Translations under genes and position numbers: made by a program
Assembly (NCBI GenBank): GCA_003290165.1
Contig: QNQO01000796.1
Location: forward strand, 124,001-188,000
Origin: Berberis thunbergii
Taxonomy: Eukaryota > Streptophyta > Magnoliopsida > Ranunculales > Berberidaceae
DNA: 64,000 nucleotides
Reading direction: 5' to 3'
In this document: positions 37,186 through 48,329 of the stretch, piece after piece
Layout of the letters: the number at the start of each line of letters is the position of its first letter
Position numbering within the stretch: position 1 is the first letter of the stretch
Notes under the pieces: generated by a model
The model's input: the letters and a program-made list of their open reading frames with translations, nothing else
What the model was told of the DNA's origin: nothing
The model's database searches: none

Positions 37186-37798
37186 TTATTGAATCTGAAG
37201 GAGATAAAAGTGTGTTTTTAGCTCATTAGTTTTCCATATAATAGAATTGCTGATATATCAATCTAGTTGAGCTTTAGTGACTTAGTCTACTAAGGCACGA
37301 CCAAATCACTATTTTGTATTGACTTTGCTATGATCGATGTCCATATATTGCATGCATCTGGAGGTTACTCCAAGTCTAAATGGATTTGAGGCAGATCCAT
37401 TCGGTAGAAATTCGAGAGAGCGAAGTTTTGATTATGGCAAGTGAAGTTCGACGTAAGATACGCAGACTACAGTTTCCCTACTACGGTGTTAATAATAGAT
37501 AATGAAACTTAAACTATACATAGTTTTAGTAACATATTGATTAGGTCTATTGATTAGGATTGGATTGTAAGATGTCTCCAAGTCCTTTTTATCATGTTTT
37601 TTTTTCCTTTTCTTTTTTCTTGTTCCTTCACGAGTTCTAACAAGTGGAATAACCTCCATTAATCAATTGCAAGCTTATGTGTACGATCATTTGGATGTTC
37701 TACAATGATTAATTTTTTTTTTCAAATTTATTTAATACGGTATTTTCTCTTGTATCTTTGCATGAAACGTGCATGTTAGATTTTGAACATTTTTGTAG

Positions 37799-37977
37799 AA
37801 TGTTCATTTAGCCCGGCAGTTGGACTAGATAATTCCCATGGGACACTTGAAACATTTTTATTTGGATCTTTATGCATTACATGTTTCTGGTTTGAGAGCA
37901 GTGTGGAGGAAAATGATGGCCATGGTGCACTAAATGCTCTTGCCTGCACAAAGTTTTTTGCCTTCTGCACATACAAG
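37799..37977 (+). other. exon-like open block, family not recognised
   Basis: The block lies between a good acceptor (TTTTTGTAG before 37799) and a good donor (ACAAG then GTATATC at 37978). It is open throughout and reads SPAVGLDNSHGTLETFLFGS, then CFWFESSVEENDGHGALNAL. The absence of stops and the clean splice sites suggest an exon of a plus-strand gene. I do not recognise the protein. The hAT MITE at 38223-38841 would sit in the following intron. Confidence 0.45.
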
Positions 37978-38222
37978 GTATATCAACCCTTCAATCTGTT
38001 TTATTCTGACAAGTTTAACATTTAGTCAAGTTACTGGGCCTAGATAAGAACATTCCTTTGGAGTGATAGGGATTGCAAATTGGTTTCCTCGTTTATGAAG
38101 GATGAAGACCTGTAAGAAAGGGAAAGGAGACCCCCATTGAGAACTTTCATTATGCCCTATCCGTAGGTATTTGTTGCATGAGAAAGACCTAATACTTACT
38201 TCTTCTGTTGGTGGGTGCCATG

Positions 38223-38841
38223 CAAGGAAGCACAGACTCTTCGAAAACTTGCCGTATCCGTGTCCGACACGTATCCGACACACGACACTCGCTCGACACG
38301 CCCCCGACACGCGTCGGACACTTGGTCAACGTGTCGGCAGGTGTTAGACATATGGTCAATGTAGTCAACGTGTAGGTCATGTCTCCGATACACTCGAAAC
38401 TTGGTCAGGACACAGTCAAGACTCGAAAACTAACTTTGTTTTATTTTTTACTTTTAGATGTTTGCAAATAACCACGTAATATAATGGTTGTTGAAGTGAA
38501 TGACTAATTCAATTGTGAATTAAGACAAATAAAGCAAAAACCCACTAAAGCATACCTCTATGCTTCTTCTTAATCTTTGTTTCTTATTTGTATCTCATTT
38601 GCTTATTCTCTCTTCTACTTCTCTACTATATTTTTTCTCTACTTTAATTTTTTCTTGTAACAGTGCCATCTTTTTCATGGCACTCTAGGAAGCTATTAGA
38701 TTATTATTTATATTTATGACTTATTAAAAAATATTATGACGTATCGACGTATCCCCGAGTCATAGTTTTTTGGGAATTGCCGAGTCGGCGTGTCGTGTCA
38801 GTGTCCGACACGACACGCGTGTCCGTATCCATGCATCCTTG
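38223..38841. mobile_element. hAT-type MITE, second copy of the 950-1710 family
   Basis: Perfect 8-bp duplications GTGCCATG (38215-38222 and 38842-38849) bound a 619-bp element with ends CAAGGAAGCACAGACTC and, read inward from the right, CAAGGATGCATGGATACGG. It has the same GTGTCCGACACG-rich subterminal blocks as the element at 950-1710, in opposite orientation. Confidence 0.8.
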
Positions 38842-38919
38842 GTGCCATGGTTTAAATTTGGTTATCTGTCCTGAAAGAAATTGTTAGCATCCTGCAAGTT
38901 TTCCATTCTTCTTCTCAGT

Positions 38920-39103
38920 GCCTGGCTAGATTGCCAGTGCAGTAGATCATGCTTTTGGTATTGCGTTCTGCAGTCGTGTTGATGGTAGATACGGTTTTTA
39001 CCCTGCAATGGAACAAGATACCCAATGCCTAAAAACATTGGTGAAACTAATAGAGGTTTGGTGTATTCATGTCGGTGTTCATCCTTCATTGGAAAGATAT
39101 GAT
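38920..39103 (+). other. second exon-like open block, family not recognised
   Basis: After an acceptor-like TTCTTCTCAG near 38919, one frame reads VDHAFGIAFCSRVDGRYGFY, then KTLVKLIEVWCIHVGVHPSL, and ends at TGA near 39103. One early in-frame TAG (in the LAR-to-VDH stretch) means the exon starts later or the copy is decayed. It may belong with the block at 37799-37977. Confidence 0.35.
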
Positions 39104-39547
39104 TAATGGTTTTTAACTGGTGCAATGGGGATATCTTTTTTCAGGATTTTCTGCGTTGTACCTACTCATCTTCATCATAAGATTCATTTTTGCTTGTTCC
39201 GCTCTCACATGTCCTCGGGTGTAGAGTTTAGCACAGTGAGATATTGGAGTTGGTTAAGTTGAGCATTTTGCAAGTCATCAATGCTTTACAGTGTAAAGTT
39301 ATGTTATTTTTGGTGGAGTTGAAGTTGTCTAGTTGTCATGATTCTCTAACTAATTTTCTGGTTGACAAAACAAATTTTTTTTTTTTGTCCATGTCAACTA
39401 AATAATGTGTTTGGCAAGCTTATTTGAGCCTCAATGTTGTAGTGTCATGTTTGCGAGCCAGTAATAAGAGTTTACGGTTGGATCGGTAAGAAAAGACTAT
39501 CGTTTGAAACTAAATTCAGGGAAATTGTCCGTGTGGTTGTGCTAAGG

Positions 39548-39672
39548 TTGATAACAGTTTTGCCCTCTAAAATTTGATGATTTTCTCTATATCATCCATG
39601 GGCTGTTATTTGATGACAGATTTGCCCTCCAAATTTTGATGATTCTCTCTATATCATTCATGGGCTGTTATT
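39548..39672 (+). repeat. tandem duplication of about 62 bp
   Basis: Two adjacent copies share TTTGCCCTC, AATTTTGATGAT or AATTTGATGAT, CTCTATATCAT and CATGGGCTGTTATTT, with a few substitutions. No gene function is assigned. The surrounding region (39104-40040) shows no further feature I can support. Confidence 0.7.
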
Positions 39673-40048
39673 TCATTTATAAGATAAATTTAAACCTCAG
39701 ATGTATGATGTGTCTAACTATCTATTCTGGTCGAAGCATAACTGTTCAGACCTTGAACAGTCATGGAATTGGAAAGCTCGAAGAAGAAACAGTATTAAAC
39801 AGAAAACAGTGGAGATCCTCTCTAAACCCTTGCTCAAATCAAGAAGTCGAGAGTTCGAGCACTCGTCTCTTTCTTTAAGCTCCTAGTTCGTGGTACATTT
39901 TGTGTTCTCATCCAACATCAATACAGATCTAAAACTAAAATTACTTGACCAAAGGAGTTTATCCAGAATGAATCTTCACAAGTCTGGGCACAAATTGTTT
40001 TCAATTTTCTAATTGCACAAAATATACTCCGATCTGCAGTTGAAGAAA

Positions 40049-43000
40049 CTAATATGACCTCACAAACGTGCGGGGGAATGATTTTGGAAAGTATGTGTAC
40101 TTGGTTTTTACGATCAGATAGAACAATGCATAACATGGGACGTGAATCACAGCCAAGCAGAAGTACCTGCAATTTAACAATTTCATTCATAAATGAAAGC
40201 ATAGCAGAAGTACCTGCAATTTAACGATTTCATTCATAAATGAAAGCATAATAACAATATGAAATATGATTGAAGAGAGTCTAGGATTATACCAAAGTGG
40301 TGCCCATGGTGTATTAAGTTCAAGGAAGGGATAAGGCCACCTGAAAGAAGCGCAGCAGGCGACAAAGTGAGAATTCAATACTAGTTACTTGAAATCATGT
40401 GGTGGAGCAAAAAATTGTTATAGTTCCTTGAAATCATGTGGTGGAACAAAAAATTGTTATAGTTCGTAAAACTAACCATGACAAACCACAAGCATGAATA
40501 ACCCATTGGTAGATGACGTATAGACAGCTCCATAGCACGAAGTATCCGAATCGAAACCAAGGGAATGGCTGAGCACCGGAAGAAAAATTTATTCAATAAC
40601 ACGGGGATGCAATTGTAGTCTTTCTTTTTAACGACATTATCAAAGAACACAAATTCTGAACTTATAAAGCTGTATTACAAGGTTGTTGAGAGCGGTATCA
40701 AGAAGAAGAAACACAGCGTTGAGAGTATGCATGCAACCCATTAACTGTCAAGAACGAAGCAACACCACATGAAGCAGAGCCGAGTGAAATTTGACCAAAA
40801 AAAAAGCTCTCCACATGATTAGTATTATAAATGTTTCTGATCGACATAATATGTATCAAATTGCTAGATAAGAAGCAGTGTAAAAAATGAAGTCTTACCA
40901 AATTCAGCTTGAAATGTGCTAGGGAAAGAAATGGGACTATGAGGCACCAAAACACAATGTCTGTAAGGAATACGGCTCCTGCACAAGTCTGTTTCCAAAC
41001 AAAATCATCAGCTTATTGTAACTTCTAACTTCAATACAAGCTTTTCCAGCATATCATTGCCTAGAGCATTCCCAATGTGAACACCCAAATGCCATTTATC
41101 TGGTTTTGGAAGTTTTCATTCTGCAAATGTAAGAAAAATGAAATCTCTTCCCTGAACTTAAAATACTTAAAGGGCCATTAAGAGTAACCAGAGTTGTTAT
41201 CCAAATTCCAAAGTTTGGAGTTTGGACACTAGAAGTCCTACCGTCATGCCACTCGGAGAATTGCATCAAATTTGGAGTAGAATCTGTCAAATTGAAAATC
41301 CATTGAAATCCTTTGGAAATTTACTCAAAAAGAGATGACTGTGAAAATTGTAGTGCAAAGCTTCCTCCCTTACCCTTTTCCATTACAAAGTGGGAGCGAC
41401 TGTGGTTGATCTAAGATACTTGAGCGAGTGTCCCACTTTTACAACCCTATGAATTTGAAGAAGCATGGGAGAGGACAGGGAAAGCATTGGAGATGCTGTT
41501 CGACACAAGCACACTTGCTAGCATATGGTCTTACAACACAAAACAAATAATAACTTTACCTGATATACAGTCTGCATAAGGTACCCCCAAAATCCAGCTT
41601 TTCTCTCAGTGATATCCTTCTCATGACGGCTTTGCACTTTGATGATCTTCTTGATCTTGAAAGTAATAAAATTGATGGTGGTTGTTGATTGAGTCTCTTC
41701 CCATTCCCTTCTCAGATAATTATCCCTTTCCTCACTTCCCATACCAGTTGTCCCTGAATAATACTCTATGCATCCAGATGCAGAAATAATGGTTGCAAGC
41801 TACAATTGAAAAATTTAGATTCAGACATTTAAGGAGATCAAAAATTTATTGACATTAAACTTATTATTGCTCGAAACTGGGATTAGTACATACCATGAAG
41901 TAACAGATCGTTAACGAGAATGTCCACCTGTTGATCAAAATCTGTCACTGAGATGATATTGAAGCAGTGTTCTAAAAATCGCTAAGCGGTAGGCGAGAGC
42001 GGCGAACACCTAGAACTAGGCGGGGGCTTAGGCAGTTATCTACTTATTTATTATAAGCATATAATTTACTTCCATTTCAACACTCAATATATATGCAAAA
42101 TGTATAAAAAAATTTAGAATCTTTTCTATTTTTTCGAACTAGACATAATTTTTTTTTTTCAAAACCTGTCCAGGAGGCCGCCTAGCCCACCGGGACGGCT
42201 CCCAGCCGCTTAGCGCCTAGGCCGATTTTTAGAATACTGTATTGAAGAGTGTAGGACTTTATTTGTTTAAATTCCACCATTCTACAAGCTGAGAAGTACA
42301 TATCTGTAAATTTGTACCACATTCTAAAATTTCTAGGTGGGTAAAATAAGTGTGTATAGATTTGAGTAAAGGAAATTTGAATCTTCAGGTAAATCAAGGA
42401 GATATCTTTACTATGGAATCATAGTTATCTTCCAAGGAGCCACAATGAGTGAGATTTCAGATCTATGATAGGCTGTAATCGATTCAGATATCTGGCCAGA
42501 TCTTAAGGAAATTTTTAACAAAAACCAAAAACCATATTCAGACCATTTTATGCCTATACTATACTTAAAATCCCCCAAGGGGATATCGTTCCCTACTGTT
42601 CGTATATCTGTGTGAATCTAATTAATAGCTTTGCTCCCCATTCTTCTTAACTTAAGGGGATTTCCCTCAAGCTTATAGCGCACACCACACTATTCATGAT
42701 GATAAAGAATGAACCATTTGTAATGCACGATTCAAACAAAAGAAACTTATTATAATTACTTATTAATTGTTTTAGATCTAGATCATGAAAAAGAAGTCTG
42801 TTTTACAAGCTTCTATTCCCTCAACGTGTTTGCAATAATATATCATTATGACAAATACCAATTAAGGTTTTCCTAACCTAGATATAAACCCTAATTGTCA
42901 AGTTTGTTTAAACACTCAAAACCCTAGCAAATAAATACTACACTAGTAATAGTAGGAAGGAGAAGCAATACATACTCAGTGTAGTACACAAAAATGCTTG

Positions 43001-43325
43001 TACCATATTCTTCGATATCCCACGCCAAAAATCCACATAATGTTATAGTCGAAACAACCCGGAGAGCCATTAAGTAAATCGGGTGCACGCCACGCCAACA
43101 ACTAGTCCAGAGCTGAGTTGAGCTCACATAACCTGGGCTAGCAACACCAACATACCCATCAGCCTCAATAGACCCAGAAACCAAGCTCTCATACATGCTC
43201 TTCTCATCACACTCCCTGCCCCCCTCGCGGTGCTGGATCACCCATAAGGCGATAAAGATCGAGGCACTGACAATGGCGAAGCATATGAAGTCATACCAAT
43301 AAATCACTAGAGCCATTGTGATCAA
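40049..43325 (-). CDS. plant multi-pass transmembrane protein (At1g10660-like family)
   Basis: Eight exons read in frame on the minus strand: 43325-42977 (YWYDFICFAIVSASIFIALW to IFVYYTE), 41930-41894 (WTFSLTICYFM), about 41800-41564 (LATIISASGCIEYYSGTTGM to GFWGYLMQTVYQ), about 40988-40903 (AVFLTDIVFWCLIVPFLSLA), about 40737-40683 (MHTLNAVFLLLDTALNN), about 40570-40481 (FPWFRFGYFVLWSCLYVIYQ), about 40350-40305 (WPYPFLELNTPWAPLW) and about 40169-40049 (YFCLAVIHVPCYALFYLIVK, TAG at 40049-40051). The order and the repeated aromatic membrane segments fit a plant family of uncharacterised multi-pass proteins that share WPYPFLEL-TPWAPLWY and PCY blocks. The total is about 340 residues. MITE-like elements lie in introns 1 and 3. 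The start could be at 43325 or three codons on, at MALVIYW. Confidence 0.8.
40158..40248 (-). repeat. tandem duplication of the last splice acceptor of the membrane-protein gene
   Basis: A unit of about 43-46 bp (AGCAGAAGTACCTGCAATTTAAC, continuing through ATTTCATTCATAAATGAAAGC, on the plus strand) occurs twice in tandem with one difference. On the minus strand each copy contains the AG acceptor before TACTTCTGCT, so the gene has two near-identical candidate acceptors for its last exon. Confidence 0.8.
40382..40464. repeat. intronic tandem duplication, about 40 bp
   Basis: Two tandem copies of a unit containing CTTGAAATCATGTGGTGGA and CAAAAAATTGTTATAGTTC differ at one base. It lies in the intron between the exons ending near 40481 and starting near 40350. 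Confidence 0.8.
41062..41497. mobile_element. MITE-like element in an intron
   Basis: The left end reads GAGCATTCCCAATGTG and the right end, read inward, AGCATCTCCAATGCTTTC. This matches the AGAGCATCTCCAATG-type termini seen in many plant MITEs. A target duplication was not resolved and the interior has no coding capacity. Confidence 0.45.
41965..42239. mobile_element. hAT-type MITE with GTTCTAAAAATCG ends, copy 2
   Basis: The 275-bp element has perfect 8-bp duplications TATTGAAG (41957-41964 and 42240-42247). Its ends are CAGTGTTCTAAAAATCG and, read inward, CAGTATTCTAAAAATCGG. The subterminal arms are GC-rich with GCCTAG and AGCGG words. It lies in intron 1 of the membrane-protein gene. Confidence 0.85.
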
Positions 43326-43613
43326 AATTTGCGATTGGGGGATTAAGTTTTTACTCCATTAGTGTTTGTAAATGATTCGTGATGTTCATGGAGTGTGTGA
43401 AGAGTTTTAGTTGGTAGAAAAAAGATATTTTAGACGAAGGGGTTCATATGGGCTGGTAGTTATGACCGTTTGGTTTCTTTATTTGAGTCACGTTTAAAGG
43501 AACCTAATTTTAATTGGTATGGTGAGATGGAAGGAAAAGACTTTTAGGGATAGTTTGGAATTGGGAATTTTAAGGTCCAACTTTCAAGGAATTTGGATCC
43601 ACATAACACTTCG
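43326..43613. other. upstream flank of the membrane-protein gene
   Basis: This short stretch between the start codon and the LINE A-tail must contain what remains of the proximal promoter. No specific motif stands out. Confidence 0.4.
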
Positions 43614-43949
43614 TTTTTTTTTTTTTTTTTTTTTCCTTCTAAAGTAGCATATTCATTAGTAAATAATATTACAATACTGGTGTCTCACAAAATTTGCTAG
43701 AGTATGAGCTTCAATATTAAGAGCCCAATCAATAAAATTACAGTATCAAAATGATTGAAAAGAAAGCAAACGTCTGATATTACTAATATGGGGACGCGAC
43801 ACCCAACGGGTTGGCATCCTAGGGGTATTTCAAAATAGAATTTAGAGTCCTTGAATCACCTAAAAGTAATTTTGTCCTCCACTAGCTAGCCTGGATCAGA
43901 AGTAAAGTCGCCTCTGTTGCATAACCTTCAGCCATGGTACCATCCAATA

Positions 43950-46900
43950 CTATTTCTGTAATAGGGCTTGCGACTTTGGCTGCCACCTCTCCTTGAAGAT
44001 TCACTGCATGCACTCCAATTGCTCCCTGTTTGGAATTAGCCAAAAAACTAGTATCATAAGTAACAATAATAACATCTTGTTGAAAATGGAGGGGGAAAGG
44101 TTGAGATATGACCGGGTAGAGGTTGAGGGTATGATATCTGACACGAAAGATCTGGGCTGTGATAAGTTTTGACCGTGAATGAGCGGATTTTGTGGGTGGA
44201 CCAAACTAGATATTTACTAGAGTATCTGATACCAAACTAGGGTTGCAAGGGTGGGGTTCTGTAATTGCATTTTCGATCACATGATGGATGGTTGTGGGTT
44301 CAGAGGAAAGACTCTGTAGACAAGAGAACCAAGTGCGATGCTAGGTACTCCAAGTCATCTAAAAAATCAGCAATAAATTTGTTTGGGCACAACTTGTAGT
44401 CATTAAAAACACAGTTATTCATGGTGTACCAGATAATGCGCAAAAAGGTAGCAAACTGAGAAAGCATTTCATCTTTCACTACCAGACGAGCTTTAGTAGA
44501 TTGCCTCATAAAATTGAGGAAAATGGGGATATTCGGTGCGGTGAAATGTTCGGCATGCTACTCAATTGGAATTGGCGAGATGAGCCAGAGATGATGAATG
44601 ATCGAATATAAGAAGAAAAGATGGACGACATTCTTAGAATGATTGTTACAAAAAGGGCATTGATCTGCAATGGGGGTGTAGTCTAATTAGATTGGCTCTA
44701 GTAGGCAGAATATTTTGGTTAATCTTTCAAATGAGGAAAAAAAATGCTCTGCAGGGCCCTGATCCGCCAAAAATCTCTAAGAATCCTGTGTTCAAAGGTA
44801 CTTGGTTGGGGAAGATAGGTTGAGCCTACTGAAGTTACCCTAAAATTTTTTTTGACGACATTCTTGATCGTGAAGTTCCCTAATTTGTTAGGTAATATGG
44901 AGATTCAGAGAATCTAATTAGAATGTGAATAATGTCAGTGGCGAATAGACCGGGGAATAAAGAGTAAATCAAATCGTAATTCCATTGGGGTCTGTGCTCA
45001 TTATCAGTAACCTAGAGATCATGAATACTGATAGGGAGGTCATGAGCAAACGAGTCAAGGATACAATCCGAAAAGAGTAAGCCGAGTTTGACCCAACAGT
45101 TTCACCAAAGATTAATGGTAGTACTCGAATGAACTTGCCAAAGCAAGTGATGCTTCATCTTATTCAGAAATGAGATGTTACCCCTCCAGGCAAAGGATGT
45201 GATGGCAGGATATTTAGAGATCTGAGAAATGCTTTGTCTGTTGTTTGACCCAGGCATTAAAAGAAGAAGAGAAGAGTTGCCACAGGCTTTTAGCCAAGAT
45301 AACTAAGTTTTTCCTAGAGTTAGAAATATTGAGACACCCGAGACGCGGGGTTGAGAAATGAGATTCCAAGTACACGTGTTTGGATTTATTCTCTGTCACT
45401 TCGTTCCACCAAAAGTTATGGGCCAAATTACCAATTTGCTTGGATATGGAGCAAGGGAGAAGGAAAGTCTGCATGGTGTAGACTGGAATATAGTTAACCA
45501 CGACCTTAATCATAACCGTTCTCCTAGCTTGAGAAAGAACTTTAGACTTCCAGGTAGAGAGTTTATCATTCACTTTATTCACTAGGAATTGGAAGTCATT
45601 ACATTTATTCTTGGAGAACAAGAGAGGGGAGCCAAGGTATCTGTCCTTTGGATTGTAAAATTTGTATCCAAGGATTCTATTAATCATTTTAACATGTCTT
45701 TGATGCACATTAGAGCTATAGAAAATAGATGATTTATCAAAGTTAACCCCATAGCCCAAAGCGAGATAATACATGTTGAAAATGTCTTTGACCGCATGAG
45801 CTTCAGTTAAGGAAACACGACAGAAGAACATGACATCATCTACATACAACAGATGACTAATCGAGGGGGAGTGATGCCTGATTTTAATGCCCTTGATGAT
45901 GTTCGCCGATTCTGCCAGGCCAAGAAGATGAAAAAGAGCTTCGGCAATCAGAATGAACAGATAAGGTGAGAGCGAATCTACCTGTCTGAGGCCCCTAGTA
46001 GGAATGATAAGGGAGAGAGGGGTACCATTAAGAACCTGGGGAGAGGTGGTGGAAATACATTGGGAAATCATCTGAATCCAGCCAACTGAAAACCAAGAAT
46101 TTCTAGAAGTTGAAGCAAGAATGACCATTCCACTCTATCAAAAGCCTTAGCCATGTCAATCTTGATAGTCAGTCAACCTTGTTTTTTCTTACAAAAGTGT
46201 TTCATTTGGAAGAAGGTTTCATGGGAGAGACTGACATTATCAGCTATAGAGCGGCCTCCGAGGAAAACTCCTTGATTCAAAAAAATGATGTTATCTAACA
46301 AGGGTTTAAGTCGATTTGCTAGAATCTTAGAGATCACCTTGTATATATATAACATTGCAAAGCCCAATGAGTCTAAGTTTGTCAGGAGAAATCAGTACGA
46401 TTTTGGGGATTAAAGCGATAAACATCTCATTCAACTTAGGATCCAGATAATGAGTGATAAAAAAGTTCTGCACGACCTCTACCACATCAGCTTTAACAAT
46501 CTCCCAGTAGTGTTGAAAGAAGAAAACATGAAACCCATCGAGACACAGGGCTTTGTGGCTCCCAAAGGCAAATACATTTTTCTTGATTTCTTCTTCGGAG
46601 GGAATAATAAGAATAGACTCATTCTCTTCGTTGGAAATAACCGGGGAGAAGAGAAAAAAGGATATTTGAATTAGGGGTTGGTCAGAAGAATGGAAAATAT
46701 TTGTGAAGTAATCATTAAGGACTTTCCCGACAGAGTCATGATTATTATGCTAAACATTAGACTCATCTTTCATACGAAAGATCAGATTTCGCTTGCGGCG
46801 AAGCAAGGAAGAAAGGTGAAAAAACTTGGTATTCTTATCACCTTTTTTGAGCCAAGAGCGGCCAGACTTGTTTCACCAAAACAATTCCTCTTTGAACAAA

Positions 46901-47920
46901 AGTTCTTCAAGTCTATCCTCAAGCACCCTAATCTCAATCGCATTATCTCTAGAAGGAGGTTCATTTTGGAGCTGATATAAGGCAAATTGAACCTTGATAT
47001 AAGGCAAAACGAACCTCCGAGATGTTAAGCTGAATATTACGGAACTCGAGTTTATTCGATCTAGTGAGAGTGAAACTAAGATTCTTGGATTTTAGATGGA
47101 AATTGCGAGCAGGAACGTCGTGGTACCTAGGAGACCAGGAAGAATGAACAAGTTCTCGGCATTTTGGATATCTAGTCCACATGAAAAAACTTAAAAGGTT
47201 TAGGACCTTTAGGACAGAGATTTGGTGCTAGTTGAAGAAAGAAAGCTCTGTGATCGGATGCAGATGTGTGAATGGTTTGGGCAGTGGCAGAGGGAAAACA
47301 TTGCATCCAATCAGTAGAGACTAGGATGTGGTCAAGTTTAGCTTTAATGCCATTTCAATATTTTCTTTTATTGTTTCAGATCAACTGTGGTCCATTAAGA
47401 GGAAAATCCATCAAGTTATGAGTATTAAGAAAGGAGCGGAGATGTGCTAAGGAAAAGGGTGAGGGCTTATTGCCACCCATTTTGTCTTTAGGATTGAGAA
47501 TGACATTGAAATCTCCAATAACTAGACCAGGAAGAGTTTGGGAAGAATATAAATTAGACATGTCATCCTAAAATTGAGACCTAAGAGACATATTCGATTC
47601 ACCTTACATAAACAAAGCCGACTATGGACCAGTAGTAAAATAATAATCTAAAATGAAATCGAAATAGTATTTACAGTAAGAGAGAATGGTTAGTAGAATA
47701 CTTCCTTTTAGAAGAGAGAAATTCCCCTAGACTAACCAGTAGCAGCAACTGAGACTCCGTGTTTATACCTCAGTCTCCGGCGAATACTTTCCATCCTGGC
47801 TATAAGTGCTTTGGTTTCAGAAATAAAAATGAAATTTGGATTGGACTTTAGGGAGAGGGACTTTATATTTTGGAATGCATGGGAAGACCCTACGCCACAC
47901 ACATTCCAAAAGATAATCAT
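43950..47920 (-). pseudogene. LINE ORF2 remnant (endonuclease, reverse transcriptase, RNase H)
   Basis: The endonuclease starts at 47920 (MIIFWNVCGVGSSHAFQNIK) and shows the GDFNVILNP motif at 47561-47376. Reverse transcriptase blocks follow: 46367-46173 (ISKILANRLKPLLDNIIFLN, QGVFLGGRSI) and 46128-45214 (LSPYLFILIAEALF, catalytic YVDDVMFF, LGYGVNFDKS, RYLGSPLL). A zinc-binding region (about 44850-44600) and a decayed RNase H follow. Several stops and missing segments separate the blocks. Confidence 0.75.
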
Positions 47921-48329
47921 AACTGTGACGGCGACCCTTCTGCGACTGCCGCCTTTTCATCTGCAGTATTTGTTTCAAATAGAATAGAGATCTCCTGAAC
48001 CTCATTCAAATCCACCTTAACCCGTGTCTCCCGAACCTCATTAAGATCCATTATAGTTTGTGTCCCCTGGGTAAGGGCCTTAGCATTTGTTGGGATTGAA
48101 GATGGACTGTTTGATGTGGTGGTACGATGAAATTTCTTGTCAGCCGATATCATTCCCACCGTCTTTCTATTCTTCTCAGAACCTACTGCACCGCGGCCTT
48201 GAGCTTCTTGAGCCACGTGGGAGAAAATTATTGATTGTAGTTTCCTCTTTCCCAACACAGGTGAGGGGACATTCTCAACTTTATCTTTCTGCTTAAGAGT
48301 AAACTTGTATTTCAGCTGTTGATGTTTAT

